Assembly: GCA_021775755.1 (NCBI GenBank)
Contig: JAJFHE010000025.1
Span: forward strand, 1-64,000
Direction of reading: 5' to 3'
DNA length: 64,000 nt
Source of the DNA: Hyphomicrobiales bacterium
GTDB taxonomy: Bacteria > Pseudomonadota > Alphaproteobacteria > Rhizobiales > JAJFHB01
Shown piece after piece: positions 16,133 to 26,124 of the stretch. Numbering within the stretch: position 1 is the first letter of the stretch; each line of letters begins with the position of its first letter. Below the pieces are notes generated by a model. It had not been told where the DNA came from. It did not search any database and was given only the letters and a program-made list of their open reading frames with translations. A program made the position numbers and the translations under genes.

Positions 16133-18148
16133 CTATTCCGCAACTTCAAGCGAAATGAGGGTCTGACCCTCTTCCACCTGGTCGCCGGCGGCAACTGTAA
16201 TGTCGGCAACCGTTCCATCGGCGCCGGCAACGAGCGTGTGCTCCATCTTCATCGCCTCGAGGACGGCAAGCGGATCGCCCTTCTTGACCTTGGCGCCGGG
16301 CTCGGCGTGCAACTTGATGAGCTTTCCGGACATCGGCGCTCGCACCGTGGCGCCGCCGCCCGCCTCATCGGCATCGCGGGCGAGGAGATCCTGGACGCGC
16401 AGCTCGAAATGCTCGCTGCCGCGGGCCAGATAGAGCGCGTTTGGCGCAATCGCTACCGGGCAAAAGACCGCGTCGGAGCCGATGCTTGCGGCAACCTGTT
16501 CACCTTGCATGCGAAAGTCGGAGACATCGGCGCTGATGCTCATGTCCTCGCCCGTCACGCTCACCGTGTCTGCCCGGGCGCCACGGGCGATATCAACCGT
16601 CACATCCTGGCCGTTGGCAACAAGATGCAAGCGATCGGTCCGGTCCGTGCCGAGAGACCAGCCATCGGTCAGCCCGAAGGGAGACGCCGGTTCGTTGGAA
16701 ACCCCAGCGCTCTTGCCGTTTCCGGCCGCCAGCCAGGCATGGCCGGCAAGGGCGAGCAACTCGGACGGGCCGTCCTGCGGCACCAGGCTTTCAAGCTTTT
16801 CGTCAATGAAACCGGTATCGAATGAGCCGGCTACAAAATCGGGGTGACTTACCGCATTGGCAAGAAAACCGATATTGGTCTTGAGGCCCAGAACGGCGGT
16901 CTGCGACAGCGCCTTGTGCAGGCGTGCAAGAGCGCTCTCGCGGGTCTCGCCCCAAGCCACCAGCTTGGCGATCATCGGGTCGTAATAAGGTGTCACGTCC
17001 TTGCCGGTGGCAACGCCCGTATCGATGCGAATGCCGTTCTCATCGTCGGGAAACCGGATGGCGTGCAGATGACCGGTCTGGGGCAGAAAACCATTGGCCG
17101 GGTCTTCGGCGTAAAGCCGCGCCTCCACCGCATGGCCTTGCGCCTCGCCGATCTCCTCCTGCTTAAGGGGCAGTTTTTCGCCCGCCGCGACGCGCAACTG
17201 CCACTCGACGAGATCAAGGCCGGTGATCATTTCCGTCACCGGATGTTCGACCTGCAGGCGCGTGTTCATTTCCATGAAGAAGAAGGCGTCTTCGCGCAGG
17301 CCCTGGCTTGAGTCCGCAATGAATTCGACCGTGCCGGCTCCCTGGTAACCGACCGCCTGCGCCGCCGCGACGGCAGCGGCGCCCATGTGGGCGCGCATTT
17401 CAGGCGACATGCCGGGCGCAGGCGCTTCCTCGATGACCTTCTGATGGCGGCGCTGCAGTGAACAGTCGCGCTCGAACAGGTGCACGCAATTGCCGTGGCC
17501 GTCGGCGAAGACCTGAATTTCCACATGACGCGGCGCGGTGACGAAACGCTCGATCAGAACACGCTCATCGCCAAACGCACTCTTTGCCTCGCGCCGGCAG
17601 GAGGCGAGCGCAGCTTCGAATTCGGATTTCTTCTCGACCCGGCGCATGCCTTTGCCGCCACCGCCCGCAACGGCCTTGATGAGCAGCGGATAGCCGGTCT
17701 TGTCCGCTTCTTCGGCAAGCACCGCATCGTCCTGACTGGCGCCGTGATAGCCCGGCACCACCGGCACATCGGCCTTTTGCATCAGCGCCTTGGCGGCATC
17801 CTTCAACCCCATGGCGCGGATGGCGCCGGCCGGCGGGCCGACAAACGGAATTCCGGCTTTCTCGCAGGCCTCGGCGAATTCGGCGTTCTCGGAGAGAAAT
17901 CCGTAACCCGGGTGAATGCAGTCCGCCCAGGCAAGCCGGGCCACGTCGAGCACTTTTTCAGCATCGAGGTAGCTGCGCGTCGCCGGTGCCGGTCCGATGA
18001 GATGCGCCTCGTCTGCTTCTTCCACATGCAAGGCATGGGCGTCCGCCTCGGAGTAAACCGCGATGGTGCGAAGCCCCATGCGGCGGGCGGTGCGAATGAC
18101 CCGGCAGGCGATTTCGCCACGGTTGGCTATGAGGACGGAACGGAACAT
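16133..18148 (-). CDS. mccA: methylcrotonyl-CoA carboxylase biotin-containing alpha subunit
   Basis: A 671-residue protein with three parts: biotin carboxylase (about 1-450; [28 protein letters not shown], the ATP-grasp glycine loop KAVAGGGGKGMR, EMNTRLQVEHPVTE), a linker (about 450-595) and a biotinyl domain with LEAMKMEH, biotin on K634. It carboxylates biotin, which the beta subunit transfers to 3-methylcrotonyl-CoA in leucine breakdown. The start at 18148 is where the conserved N-terminus begins. The beta subunit (20007-21614) is upstream on the same strand, which favours Mcc over propionyl- or acetyl-CoA carboxylase. Two unrelated genes lie between the subunits. Confidence 0.9.
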   Translation of the reverse strand: MFRSVLIANRGEIACRVIRTARRMGLRTIAVYSEADAHALHVEEADEAHLIGPAPATRSYLDAEKVLDVARLAWADCIHPGYGFLSENAEFAEACEKAGIPFVGPPAGAIRAMGLKDAAKALMQKADVPVVPGYHGASQDDAVLAEEADKTGYPLLIKAVAGGGGKGMRRVEKKSEFEAALASCRREAKSAFGDERVLIERFVTAPRHVEIQVFADGHGNCVHLFERDCSLQRRHQKVIEEAPAPGMSPEMRAHMGAAAVAAAQAVGYQGAGTVEFIADSSQGLREDAFFFMEMNTRLQVEHPVTEMITGLDLVEWQLRVAAGEKLPLKQEEIGEAQGHAVEARLYAEDPANGFLPQTGHLHAIRFPDDENGIRIDTGVATGKDVTPYYDPMIAKLVAWGETRESALARLHKALSQTAVLGLKTNIGFLANAVSHPDFVAGSFDTGFIDEKLESLVPQDGPSELLALAGHAWLAAGNGKSAGVSNEPASPFGLTDGWSLGTDRTDRLHLVANGQDVTVDIARGARADTVSVTGEDMSISADVSDFRMQGEQVAASIGSDAVFCPVAIAPNALYLARGSEHFELRVQDLLARDADEAGGGATVRAPMSGKLIKLHAEPGAKVKKGDPLAVLEAMKMEHTLVAGADGTVADITVAAGDQVEEGQTLISLEVAE

Positions 18149-18197
18149 GGCGCGAGTTATGTCACTGTCGGGAGCGCGGAGCAATGATCATAAGGGC

Positions 18198-19067
18198 TCA
18201 GCCGAAATCGAGGGGGATTTTCAGGTAGCGCACACCGTTTTCTTCCGCCGGCGGCAGATCGCCGGCCCGAATATTGACCTGGATCGAGGGCAGGAGCAGC
18301 AGCGGGACGGACAACTGCGCATCGCGTTCGTTGCGCATCTTGGCGTAATCGTCCGCGCTTACGCCGCCGCGCAGATGAACGTTTTCGCGCTCCTCCGCCA
18401 CTGTTGTTTCCCAGGCATATTCGTCCCGGCCCGGCGCCTTGTAGTCGTGGCACATGAAAAGCCGGGTTTCCGGCGCCAGCGCCAGCAACTTGTGGATAGA
18501 GCGGTAGAGCTCGTGGGCATCGCCGCCTGGAAAGTCGGCCCGCGCGGTACCGAAGTCGGGCATGAACAGCGTGTCGCCGACGAAGCCCGCGCCATCGACC
18601 AGATAGGTGACACAGGCCGGCGTGTGACCCGGCGTGTGCAGAACCCTCACCTCCAGCTCACCGATATTGAAAGTTTCCCCATCGTCAAACAGGCGGTCGA
18701 ATTCGCGGCCATCGTCGGACACATCGTCAAGATTGAACACCGGCCTGAAGATGCGTTGCACGTCGCGCACGCCGCTGCCGATGCCGACTTTCGCACCGGT
18801 CTTTCCCTTGATGTATTTGGAACTCGTCAGGTGGTCGGCGTGAATATGCGATTCCAGCACCCATTCGACAGTGACGCCCGCCGCCTCCGCGTCGGCGAGA
18901 ACGGCATCGACCGACGCCGTCGCCGCCTTGCCTGATGTGTGTTCGAAATCGAGGACGGGATCGACAATCGCCCCGGACAGGGTCGCCCGGTCCCAGATCA
19001 GATAGCTCACCGTGTTGGTCGGTTCGTGAAAGTAGGCCTTTATCTCAAGTCCGCCCGCATCCGGCAT
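18198..19067 (-). CDS. MBL-fold hydrolase, persulfide dioxygenase/Blh-like
   Basis: A 289-residue metallo-beta-lactamase-fold enzyme. H74-x-H76-x-D78-H79 is the metal site; HTPGHTPACVTYLV and GDTLFMPDFGTARADFPGG supply the further ligands in the pattern of ETHE1-like persulfide dioxygenases and rhizobial Blh proteins. These oxidise glutathione persulfide in sulfide detoxification. It has no rhodanese domain. It sits between mccA and the small membrane-protein gene in one minus-strand run, so it is probably co-transcribed with the carboxylase. The precise substrate is inferred only from family likeness. Confidence 0.78.
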   Translation of the reverse strand: MPDAGGLEIKAYFHEPTNTVSYLIWDRATLSGAIVDPVLDFEHTSGKAATASVDAVLADAEAAGVTVEWVLESHIHADHLTSSKYIKGKTGAKVGIGSGVRDVQRIFRPVFNLDDVSDDGREFDRLFDDGETFNIGELEVRVLHTPGHTPACVTYLVDGAGFVGDTLFMPDFGTARADFPGGDAHELYRSIHKLLALAPETRLFMCHDYKAPGRDEYAWETTVAEERENVHLRGGVSADDYAKMRNERDAQLSVPLLLLPSIQVNIRAGDLPPAEENGVRYLKIPLDFG

Positions 19068-19129
19068 CTACCCTCTCCCTGATCGCTTACACGATAGCGT
19101 CGCTCACTCTACTGCGGCCTGCCGGAGCG

Positions 19130-19729
19130 TCAATCGACATCGGCGCGGTCGAACTCACGCAACAATTGGCCGCGCACGATCTGCCACTGGGAAACGATCT
19201 CCTTGCGCACGGCGGATGCGGTGTCGCGGTCGACGGTTTCGCAATAGCCGAAGTCGCGGAAGTGATCGTGCATCCGCGTGATGCCTTCGTATGGGTACTT
19301 GCCGGTGCCCTCCTCGATGGGTCGGCGGCGGCGAAACAGGGCGCGGGCATCGTCGATGCGAGACCTGAGCGCGGTGAGCGTGCGTTCGAACTCGGCTCGG
19401 TCGCCGCTGTCGCGGCGGGTGTACTCGATGGCGCGCTGCACCGCATCGACCAGCCCCGGCCAGAACACGCGAAGATCGTTGACGAAGGCAATGCGGCGCT
19501 GGAAGCAGAACCCCACCCAGGCCACCGGCAGCAGCACGATGACGGGCGAGATTTCCTTATAGAGCTCAAACAACTGATAGGCGTGGATGTGGCCCTGCGC
19601 GGTTGGCACGATCTGCTCATCAAGCCCCAGCCGGTTGTCGAGCAGGAACGAGGCCACGCCAACGATCACCCACAAGCCGTAGATCGCCACGACGAGGACG
19701 ATGTTTCGCCTCAGATCGCTCCGGTTCAT
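19130..19729 (-). CDS. small membrane protein of unknown function
   Basis: A 199-residue protein with two hydrophobic segments (about 9-28, NIVLVVAIYGLWVIVGVASF, and 61-76) separated by a short loop, then a charged cytosolic helical tail with many Arg and Glu and a coiled-coil look (RAEFERTLTALRSRIDDARAL). I do not recognise a family. It lies between the MBL-fold gene and mccB, with a 277-base gap carrying repeat unit 3 on its upstream side. Confidence 0.65.
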   Translation of the reverse strand: MNRSDLRRNIVLVVAIYGLWVIVGVASFLLDNRLGLDEQIVPTAQGHIHAYQLFELYKEISPVIVLLPVAWVGFCFQRRIAFVNDLRVFWPGLVDAVQRAIEYTRRDSGDRAEFERTLTALRSRIDDARALFRRRRPIEEGTGKYPYEGITRMHDHFRDFGYCETVDRDTASAVRKEIVSQWQIVRGQLLREFDRADVD

Positions 19730-19878
19730 GAGGCGGGCCGCTCGAGCGGAGAATCAGTCATGTGCACGATTTTAGCGCAGATCAGTGTCGGACGGCGCTC
19801 CTGGAGTTCGACGGTAGCTCACCACCTTACAAGACGCAGCTCACTACCGTACGAAGTGAGAACGCCGCCCCCACCACC

Positions 19879-19987
19879 GTCATGCGCGGACCTGATCCGC
19901 GCATCTCCTTGCGTTCTCAAAGGCTTGCTTCTCGAGACCTCTCGGCAGCGATGCATGAGATCACCGGGTCTAACGCCCGGTGATGAC
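19879..19987. repeat. composite palindromic repeat, unit 3
   Basis: Same plan as units 1 and 2: GTCAT, hairpin ATGCGCGGA/TCCGCGCAT (19882-19904, loop CCTGA), ATCTC, a longer 55-base spacer ending GAGAT, hairpin ATCACCGGG/CCCGGTGAT (19960-19984), ATGAC. It fills the gap between mccB and the small membrane-protein gene. Confidence 0.8.
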
Positions 19988-20006
19988 GATCTGGAAATTA
20001 CCCCGC

Positions 20007-21614
20007 TCACATCCGGAAGACGCCGAACTTGGTTTCCGGGATCGGGGCGTTGAGGGCTGCCGAAAGCGACAGGCCGAGCACCATGCGGGTTTCGGCGGGG
20101 GCGATGATGCCGTCGTCCCAGACGCGCGCGGTGGCGAAATAGGGATGGCCTTCGCGTTCGAACTGCTCAAGCGTCGGGCGCTTGAAATCTTCTTCTTCTT
20201 CCGCCGACCAGGTGGCGCCGGAGGCCTCGATATTGTCGCGCTTGACGGTGGCGAGGACGGAAGCCGCCTGCGGCCCGCCCATGACGGAGATGCGCGCGTT
20301 CGGCCACATGTAAAGAAAGCGGGGCGAATAGGCGCGGCCGCACATTCCGTAATTGCCGGCGCCGAAGGAGCCGCCCGTAATAACGGTGAATTTCGGCACT
20401 CTGGCGCAGGCGACCGCGGTGACCATCTTGGCGCCGTTGCGGGCGATGCCCTGTGCTTCGTATTTCTTGCCGACCATGAAGCCTGAAATGTTCTGCAGGA
20501 AGAGCAGCGGAACGCGCCGCTGGCAGCAAAGCTCTATGAAGTGGGCGGCCTTCTGGGCGGATTCCGAATAGAGGATACCGTTATTGGCGATGATGCCGAT
20601 GGGGTAGCCCATGATGTGGGCAAAGCCGGTCACGACCGTCGTCGCATAGAGCTTCTTCCATTCATCGAAATCGGAAGCATCGACAAGGCGTGCGATCACT
20701 TCGCGCGCATCGTACTGCACGGAAACGGCGGGCGGGATGACGCCGTTGAGTTCCTCGGGCGCATAACGCGGCGCGATCGGCTCGCGCAACGGGATATCGA
20801 CGACCTTCTTCGTATTGAGCCCACGCACGATGGAGCGCACGATGGCCAGCGCATGGGTGTCGTCCATGGCGTAGTGGTCGGCAACGCCGCTCTCGCGGGC
20901 GTGCACGTCGGCACCGCCAAGCTCTTCGGCCGTGACCTCCTCGCCCGTTGCCGCCTTCACGAGCGGCGGCCCGCCGAGAAAGATCGTGCCCTGCTGGCGC
21001 ACAATGACGGTATCGTCCGACATGGCCGGCACATAGGCGCCGCCCGCGGTGCACGAGCCCATGACGCAGGCGATCTGGGGAATGCCTTCCGACGAGAGCG
21101 TTGCCTGATTGTAGAAAATGCGCCCGAAATGCTCGCGGTCGGGAAAGACTTCCGTGTGGTTCGGCAGATTGGCGCCGCCGGAGTCGACCAGGTAGATGCA
21201 TGGCAGCCGGTTCTCGCGAGCAACCTCCTGGGCGCGAAGGTGCTTCTTCACCGTCATCGGATAGTAAGTGCCGCCCTTGATGGTGGCATCGTTGCAGACG
21301 ATGACGCACTCGCGGCCTTCTATCCGCCCGACGCCGGTAATCACGCCAGCGGACTGGATATCACCGGTATACATATCGAGGGCGGCAAGCTGGGAAAGCT
21401 CAAGGAACGGCGAACCGGGATCGATGAGCTGCATGACACGATCGCGCGGCAGAAGCTTGCCGCGGCTCAAATGCCGCTCGCGAGATTTTTCGCTGCCGCC
21501 CAGTGCAGCATGCGCACGTTTCTCGTTCAGATCGGCGACGAGTGCATCCATTGCCTCGGCATTGGCCTTGAACTCGGCGGAACGGGGGTTAATGCGGGTT
21601 TCAATTTGTGCCAT
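20007..21614 (-). CDS. mccB: methylcrotonyl-CoA carboxylase beta subunit (carboxyltransferase)
   Basis: A 535-residue carboxyltransferase that moves the carboxyl group from biotin to 3-methylcrotonyl-CoA. The N-terminal [29 protein letters not shown], the [28 protein letters not shown] stretch, the oxyanion-hole region [19 protein letters not shown], and the second half [27 protein letters not shown] are typical of Mcc rather than propionyl-CoA carboxylase. It is upstream of mccA with two genes in between. No other leucine-degradation gene (isovaleryl-CoA dehydrogenase, HMG-CoA lyase) lies in the window. Confidence 0.95.
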   Translation of the reverse strand: MAQIETRINPRSAEFKANAEAMDALVADLNEKRAHAALGGSEKSRERHLSRGKLLPRDRVMQLIDPGSPFLELSQLAALDMYTGDIQSAGVITGVGRIEGRECVIVCNDATIKGGTYYPMTVKKHLRAQEVARENRLPCIYLVDSGGANLPNHTEVFPDREHFGRIFYNQATLSSEGIPQIACVMGSCTAGGAYVPAMSDDTVIVRQQGTIFLGGPPLVKAATGEEVTAEELGGADVHARESGVADHYAMDDTHALAIVRSIVRGLNTKKVVDIPLREPIAPRYAPEELNGVIPPAVSVQYDAREVIARLVDASDFDEWKKLYATTVVTGFAHIMGYPIGIIANNGILYSESAQKAAHFIELCCQRRVPLLFLQNISGFMVGKKYEAQGIARNGAKMVTAVACARVPKFTVITGGSFGAGNYGMCGRAYSPRFLYMWPNARISVMGGPQAASVLATVKRDNIEASGATWSAEEEEDFKRPTLEQFEREGHPYFATARVWDDGIIAPAETRMVLGLSLSAALNAPIPETKFGVFRM

Positions 21615-21668
21615 GGGCGCTAGATAGCCCGTAAATCGAACCTTGTCACGAGGCCCGGACTCGACAGC

Positions 21669-22145
21669 TCAAAGCCAGCGTCTGACACGTGCGCAATAGT
21701 CGGCATATTCCCTCGGGAACTTGGCCGCGAGATACACTTCCTCGCGCTGCACAACGCCGAACAGCAGGACGGCAAAGAGGACCGGCAGCACGATCAGGCC
21801 CCACGGCGCGTTAAGCAGCAGGCACAGGCCGCCATAGAACGCCATGAGGGCGATATAGATGGGGTTGCGGCTGAAGCTGTAGGGGCCGGATGAGACGATC
21901 GCGGTGCTGGGCCGGTTGGTCGGCACGTTGGTTCCAGCACGTGTAAAGCTCACAAAACACGCGGCAAGGAGCGCGATGGCGCACAATACGGCAGCCGCAC
22001 CGATGATGAGCGCCTGCGTCGGCGCGTTGAGCAGCCCGCCCCAGAGCGGCGCCACGCCTTCAACGGCGCATGCAATCGCAAGGCCGCCGAGAAACAGGAG
22101 TGGCGGATGAACCGCCACTCCTGCGTTGTCTTTGTTATGCGTCAT
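21669..22145 (-). CDS. isoprenylcysteine/phospholipid methyltransferase-like membrane protein
   Basis: A 158-residue membrane protein with four or five hydrophobic segments. The C-terminal half holds SSGPYSFSRNPIYIALMAFYGG and QREEVYLAAKFPREYADYCARVRRWL, the signature of the ICMT/PEMT-like membrane methyltransferases, which bind SAM between the RNPxY and EExxL motifs. Its start overlaps the stop of the upstream Spy-like gene by four bases, so the two are translated together. The acceptor in bacteria is usually unknown. Confidence 0.83.
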   Translation of the reverse strand: MTHNKDNAGVAVHPPLLFLGGLAIACAVEGVAPLWGGLLNAPTQALIIGAAAVLCAIALLAACFVSFTRAGTNVPTNRPSTAIVSSGPYSFSRNPIYIALMAFYGGLCLLLNAPWGLIVLPVLFAVLLFGVVQREEVYLAAKFPREYADYCARVRRWL

Positions 22146-22669
22146 TGCCAGTTTCTTTGCCCATTTGTTCGATGCTGCGCCAGAGCGCCATCGATCCGGG
22201 CTTTCTGTTCAGAACTCAGCGCACCATAGAACGCTTCAAGTTCAGGCTCAATGTGCCGCAGGACCGAAGCGCCGGCATCGAGCGCCACACGCATCTGCTC
22301 AACGCGCGCGGTCAATGGCGCCTCGTCCTGCATTGAGCAAAGCGGTGAGCGCAGTTCTTCAAGCGTCGTCTCGAATTTCTCCGCCAGAGAACGGAAACGC
22401 ATGCCCTGTTCCTCATCCAATTCAAGTTCGGCTTCGATGAACGGAGCGAATGCCGCAACACTCAAGGCGTGCGAACCGTCGGCGCACCAGGTGCTATAGC
22501 GGCCTTCGCCGCCTCTTGCGCCTTCGCGCGACATGGCGTGCGAGGCCCAGCCACCGGCCCGGGCCTCAACGGCATAGGTATTCCAAACGTAAATGCCACC
22601 GGCAGTGGCCAGGCCCACGACCACGGCGAGGGTTGCGAGAGACGACAGGATTATCTGAGTCCAGTTCAT
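22142..22669 (-). CDS. Spy/LTXXQ-like envelope protein
   Basis: A 175-residue protein with an N-terminal hydrophobic anchor or signal (residues 7-28) followed by a mostly helical domain with FYGALSSEQKARID, close to the Spy/CpxP LTxxQ motif, and the upstream LELDEEQGMRF repeat of that pattern. Spy-like proteins are ATP-independent periplasmic chaperones or metal sensors. GGAGG five bases before the ATG at 22669 fixes the start. The gene leads a two-gene operon with the ICMT-like gene. Its promoter carries two perfect palindromes, and a MarR gene is directly upstream, so MarR control is likely. Confidence 0.72.
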   Translation of the reverse strand: MNWTQIILSSLATLAVVVGLATAGGIYVWNTYAVEARAGGWASHAMSREGARGGEGRYSTWCADGSHALSVAAFAPFIEAELELDEEQGMRFRSLAEKFETTLEELRSPLCSMQDEAPLTARVEQMRVALDAGASVLRHIEPELEAFYGALSSEQKARIDGALAQHRTNGQRNWQ

Positions 22670-22682
22670 AGCGTCCTCCATA

Positions 22683-22727
22683 ATGACAATTGTATTGTCA
22701 TATAAGATTGACAAATAGATTGTCAAT
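22683..22727 (-). promoter_or_regulatory. promoter with two perfect palindromic operators, Spy-like/ICMT operon
   Basis: On the minus strand, TTGACA (22721-22726), 16 bases, then TATATG (22699-22704) make a good sigma-70 promoter. One dyad, ATTGACAA-N5-TTGTCAAT (22707-22727), covers the -35 box; another, ATGACAAT-N3-ATTGTCAT (22683-22701), covers the -10 box and the start region. Both share the TGACAA half-site. Repression by the adjacent MarR protein is inferred. Confidence 0.8.
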
Positions 22728-22807
22728 ATCAGGAAGCCGAAAAAAATGTCTGCTCGGCACCAACCACCCTGCAGGCATCTCGGCTGGCCTCTCCGGCCCG
22801 CACGTCA

Positions 22808-23260
22808 CTATACCTCGATGCGCCGGTCGAGCTCGGCCATGACATGAGCGAGAAGCCGTTCGGCGGCGGCCACATCGCCGGGCTCGGCGCCGTCGGCAAT
22901 GCTGCCGAGCGAGGCCAGCATGTTCTGCTTGATTTCCGCATGGCGCTCCGCGCCCTTGCCGGTGAGGACGAGGAGCTTTGAGCGCTTGTGGGCGGGGTTG
23001 TCCTCGAAGGTGATCAACCCCTCGCCCGCCAGTTCGTTGGCAAGCACCTGAATGTGCTGGCGCGCCACGGGGCGCATTCGCGCGATCTGCGGCACAGTGC
23101 ACGGCCCTTCGCGCACAAGCGTGTGCAGGACACCCCACGTGCCGCCGCCGGACGCGTTCACCGCGCCACTCGAACCACCCACCGCGCGCAGCTTGTGCGC
23201 GGTCCACACCGTGTCGATCAGCACCTGAAGAAGTGCCTCCAATTTTGCGATATCATTCAT
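22808..23260 (-). CDS. MarR-family transcriptional regulator
   Basis: A 150-residue winged-helix protein. GTWGVLHTLVREGPCTVPQIARMRPVARQHIQVLANELAGEGLITFEDNPAHKRSKLLVLTGKG matches the MarR recognition helix and wing, with flanking dimerisation helices. The ATG at 23260 starts at the conserved N-terminal helix. It lies 140 bases upstream of the Spy-like gene on the same strand; the gap holds that operon's promoter and two palindromes, its most probable targets. The inducer is not known. Confidence 0.88.
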   Translation of the reverse strand: MNDIAKLEALLQVLIDTVWTAHKLRAVGGSSGAVNASGGGTWGVLHTLVREGPCTVPQIARMRPVARQHIQVLANELAGEGLITFEDNPAHKRSKLLVLTGKGAERHAEIKQNMLASLGSIADGAEPGDVAAAERLLAHVMAELDRRIEV

Positions 23261-25866
<2,606 letters not shown>

Positions 25867-25941
25867 CCTTTGCACGGAGGCCTTCGCCGGGGAGCCGAGA
25901 TAGAACAACCTCTATCCAAATCCGGGTGAACAGAAATCAGG

Positions 25942-25976
25942 AGCGGCGTTCCAGGGCAACCTGGAGCGCCGCTTTT
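25942..25976 (+). terminator. Rho-independent terminator after katG
   Basis: A 14-bp stem (AGCGGCGTTCCAGG paired with CCTGGAGCGCCGCT, one G-T pair) with loop GCAA, followed by TTTT. It lies 76 bases past the katG stop. Confidence 0.9.
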
Positions 25977-25990
25977 CGTTGCGGTAACCC

Positions 25991-26023
25991 AATGCCTCGG
26001 GATTGAACGTCACGCGAGGCATT
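25991..26023. repeat. inverted repeat upstream of the B12-binding mutase-like gene
   Basis: A perfect 9-bp dyad, AATGCCTCG...CGAGGCATT, with a 15-base loop, about 100 bases before the next gene. It could be an operator or a leader hairpin. I see no cobalamin riboswitch B12-box sequence in the 25867-26124 gap. Confidence 0.5.
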
Positions 26024-26124
26024 ATTGGGAGGGCCGGCGGAGGCCGCGCACGCGACAGCGAGACTTTGTTAACGGTTTCACGCACCGCTTCTTTCTTCTA
26101 TCTTCTGCCGGCCGACTGAACCCG

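Noticed and set aside
25867-26124. Possible cobalamin riboswitch before the B12-binding gene
   Set aside because: No B12-box consensus was found by eye; the prominent hairpin is the katG terminator.
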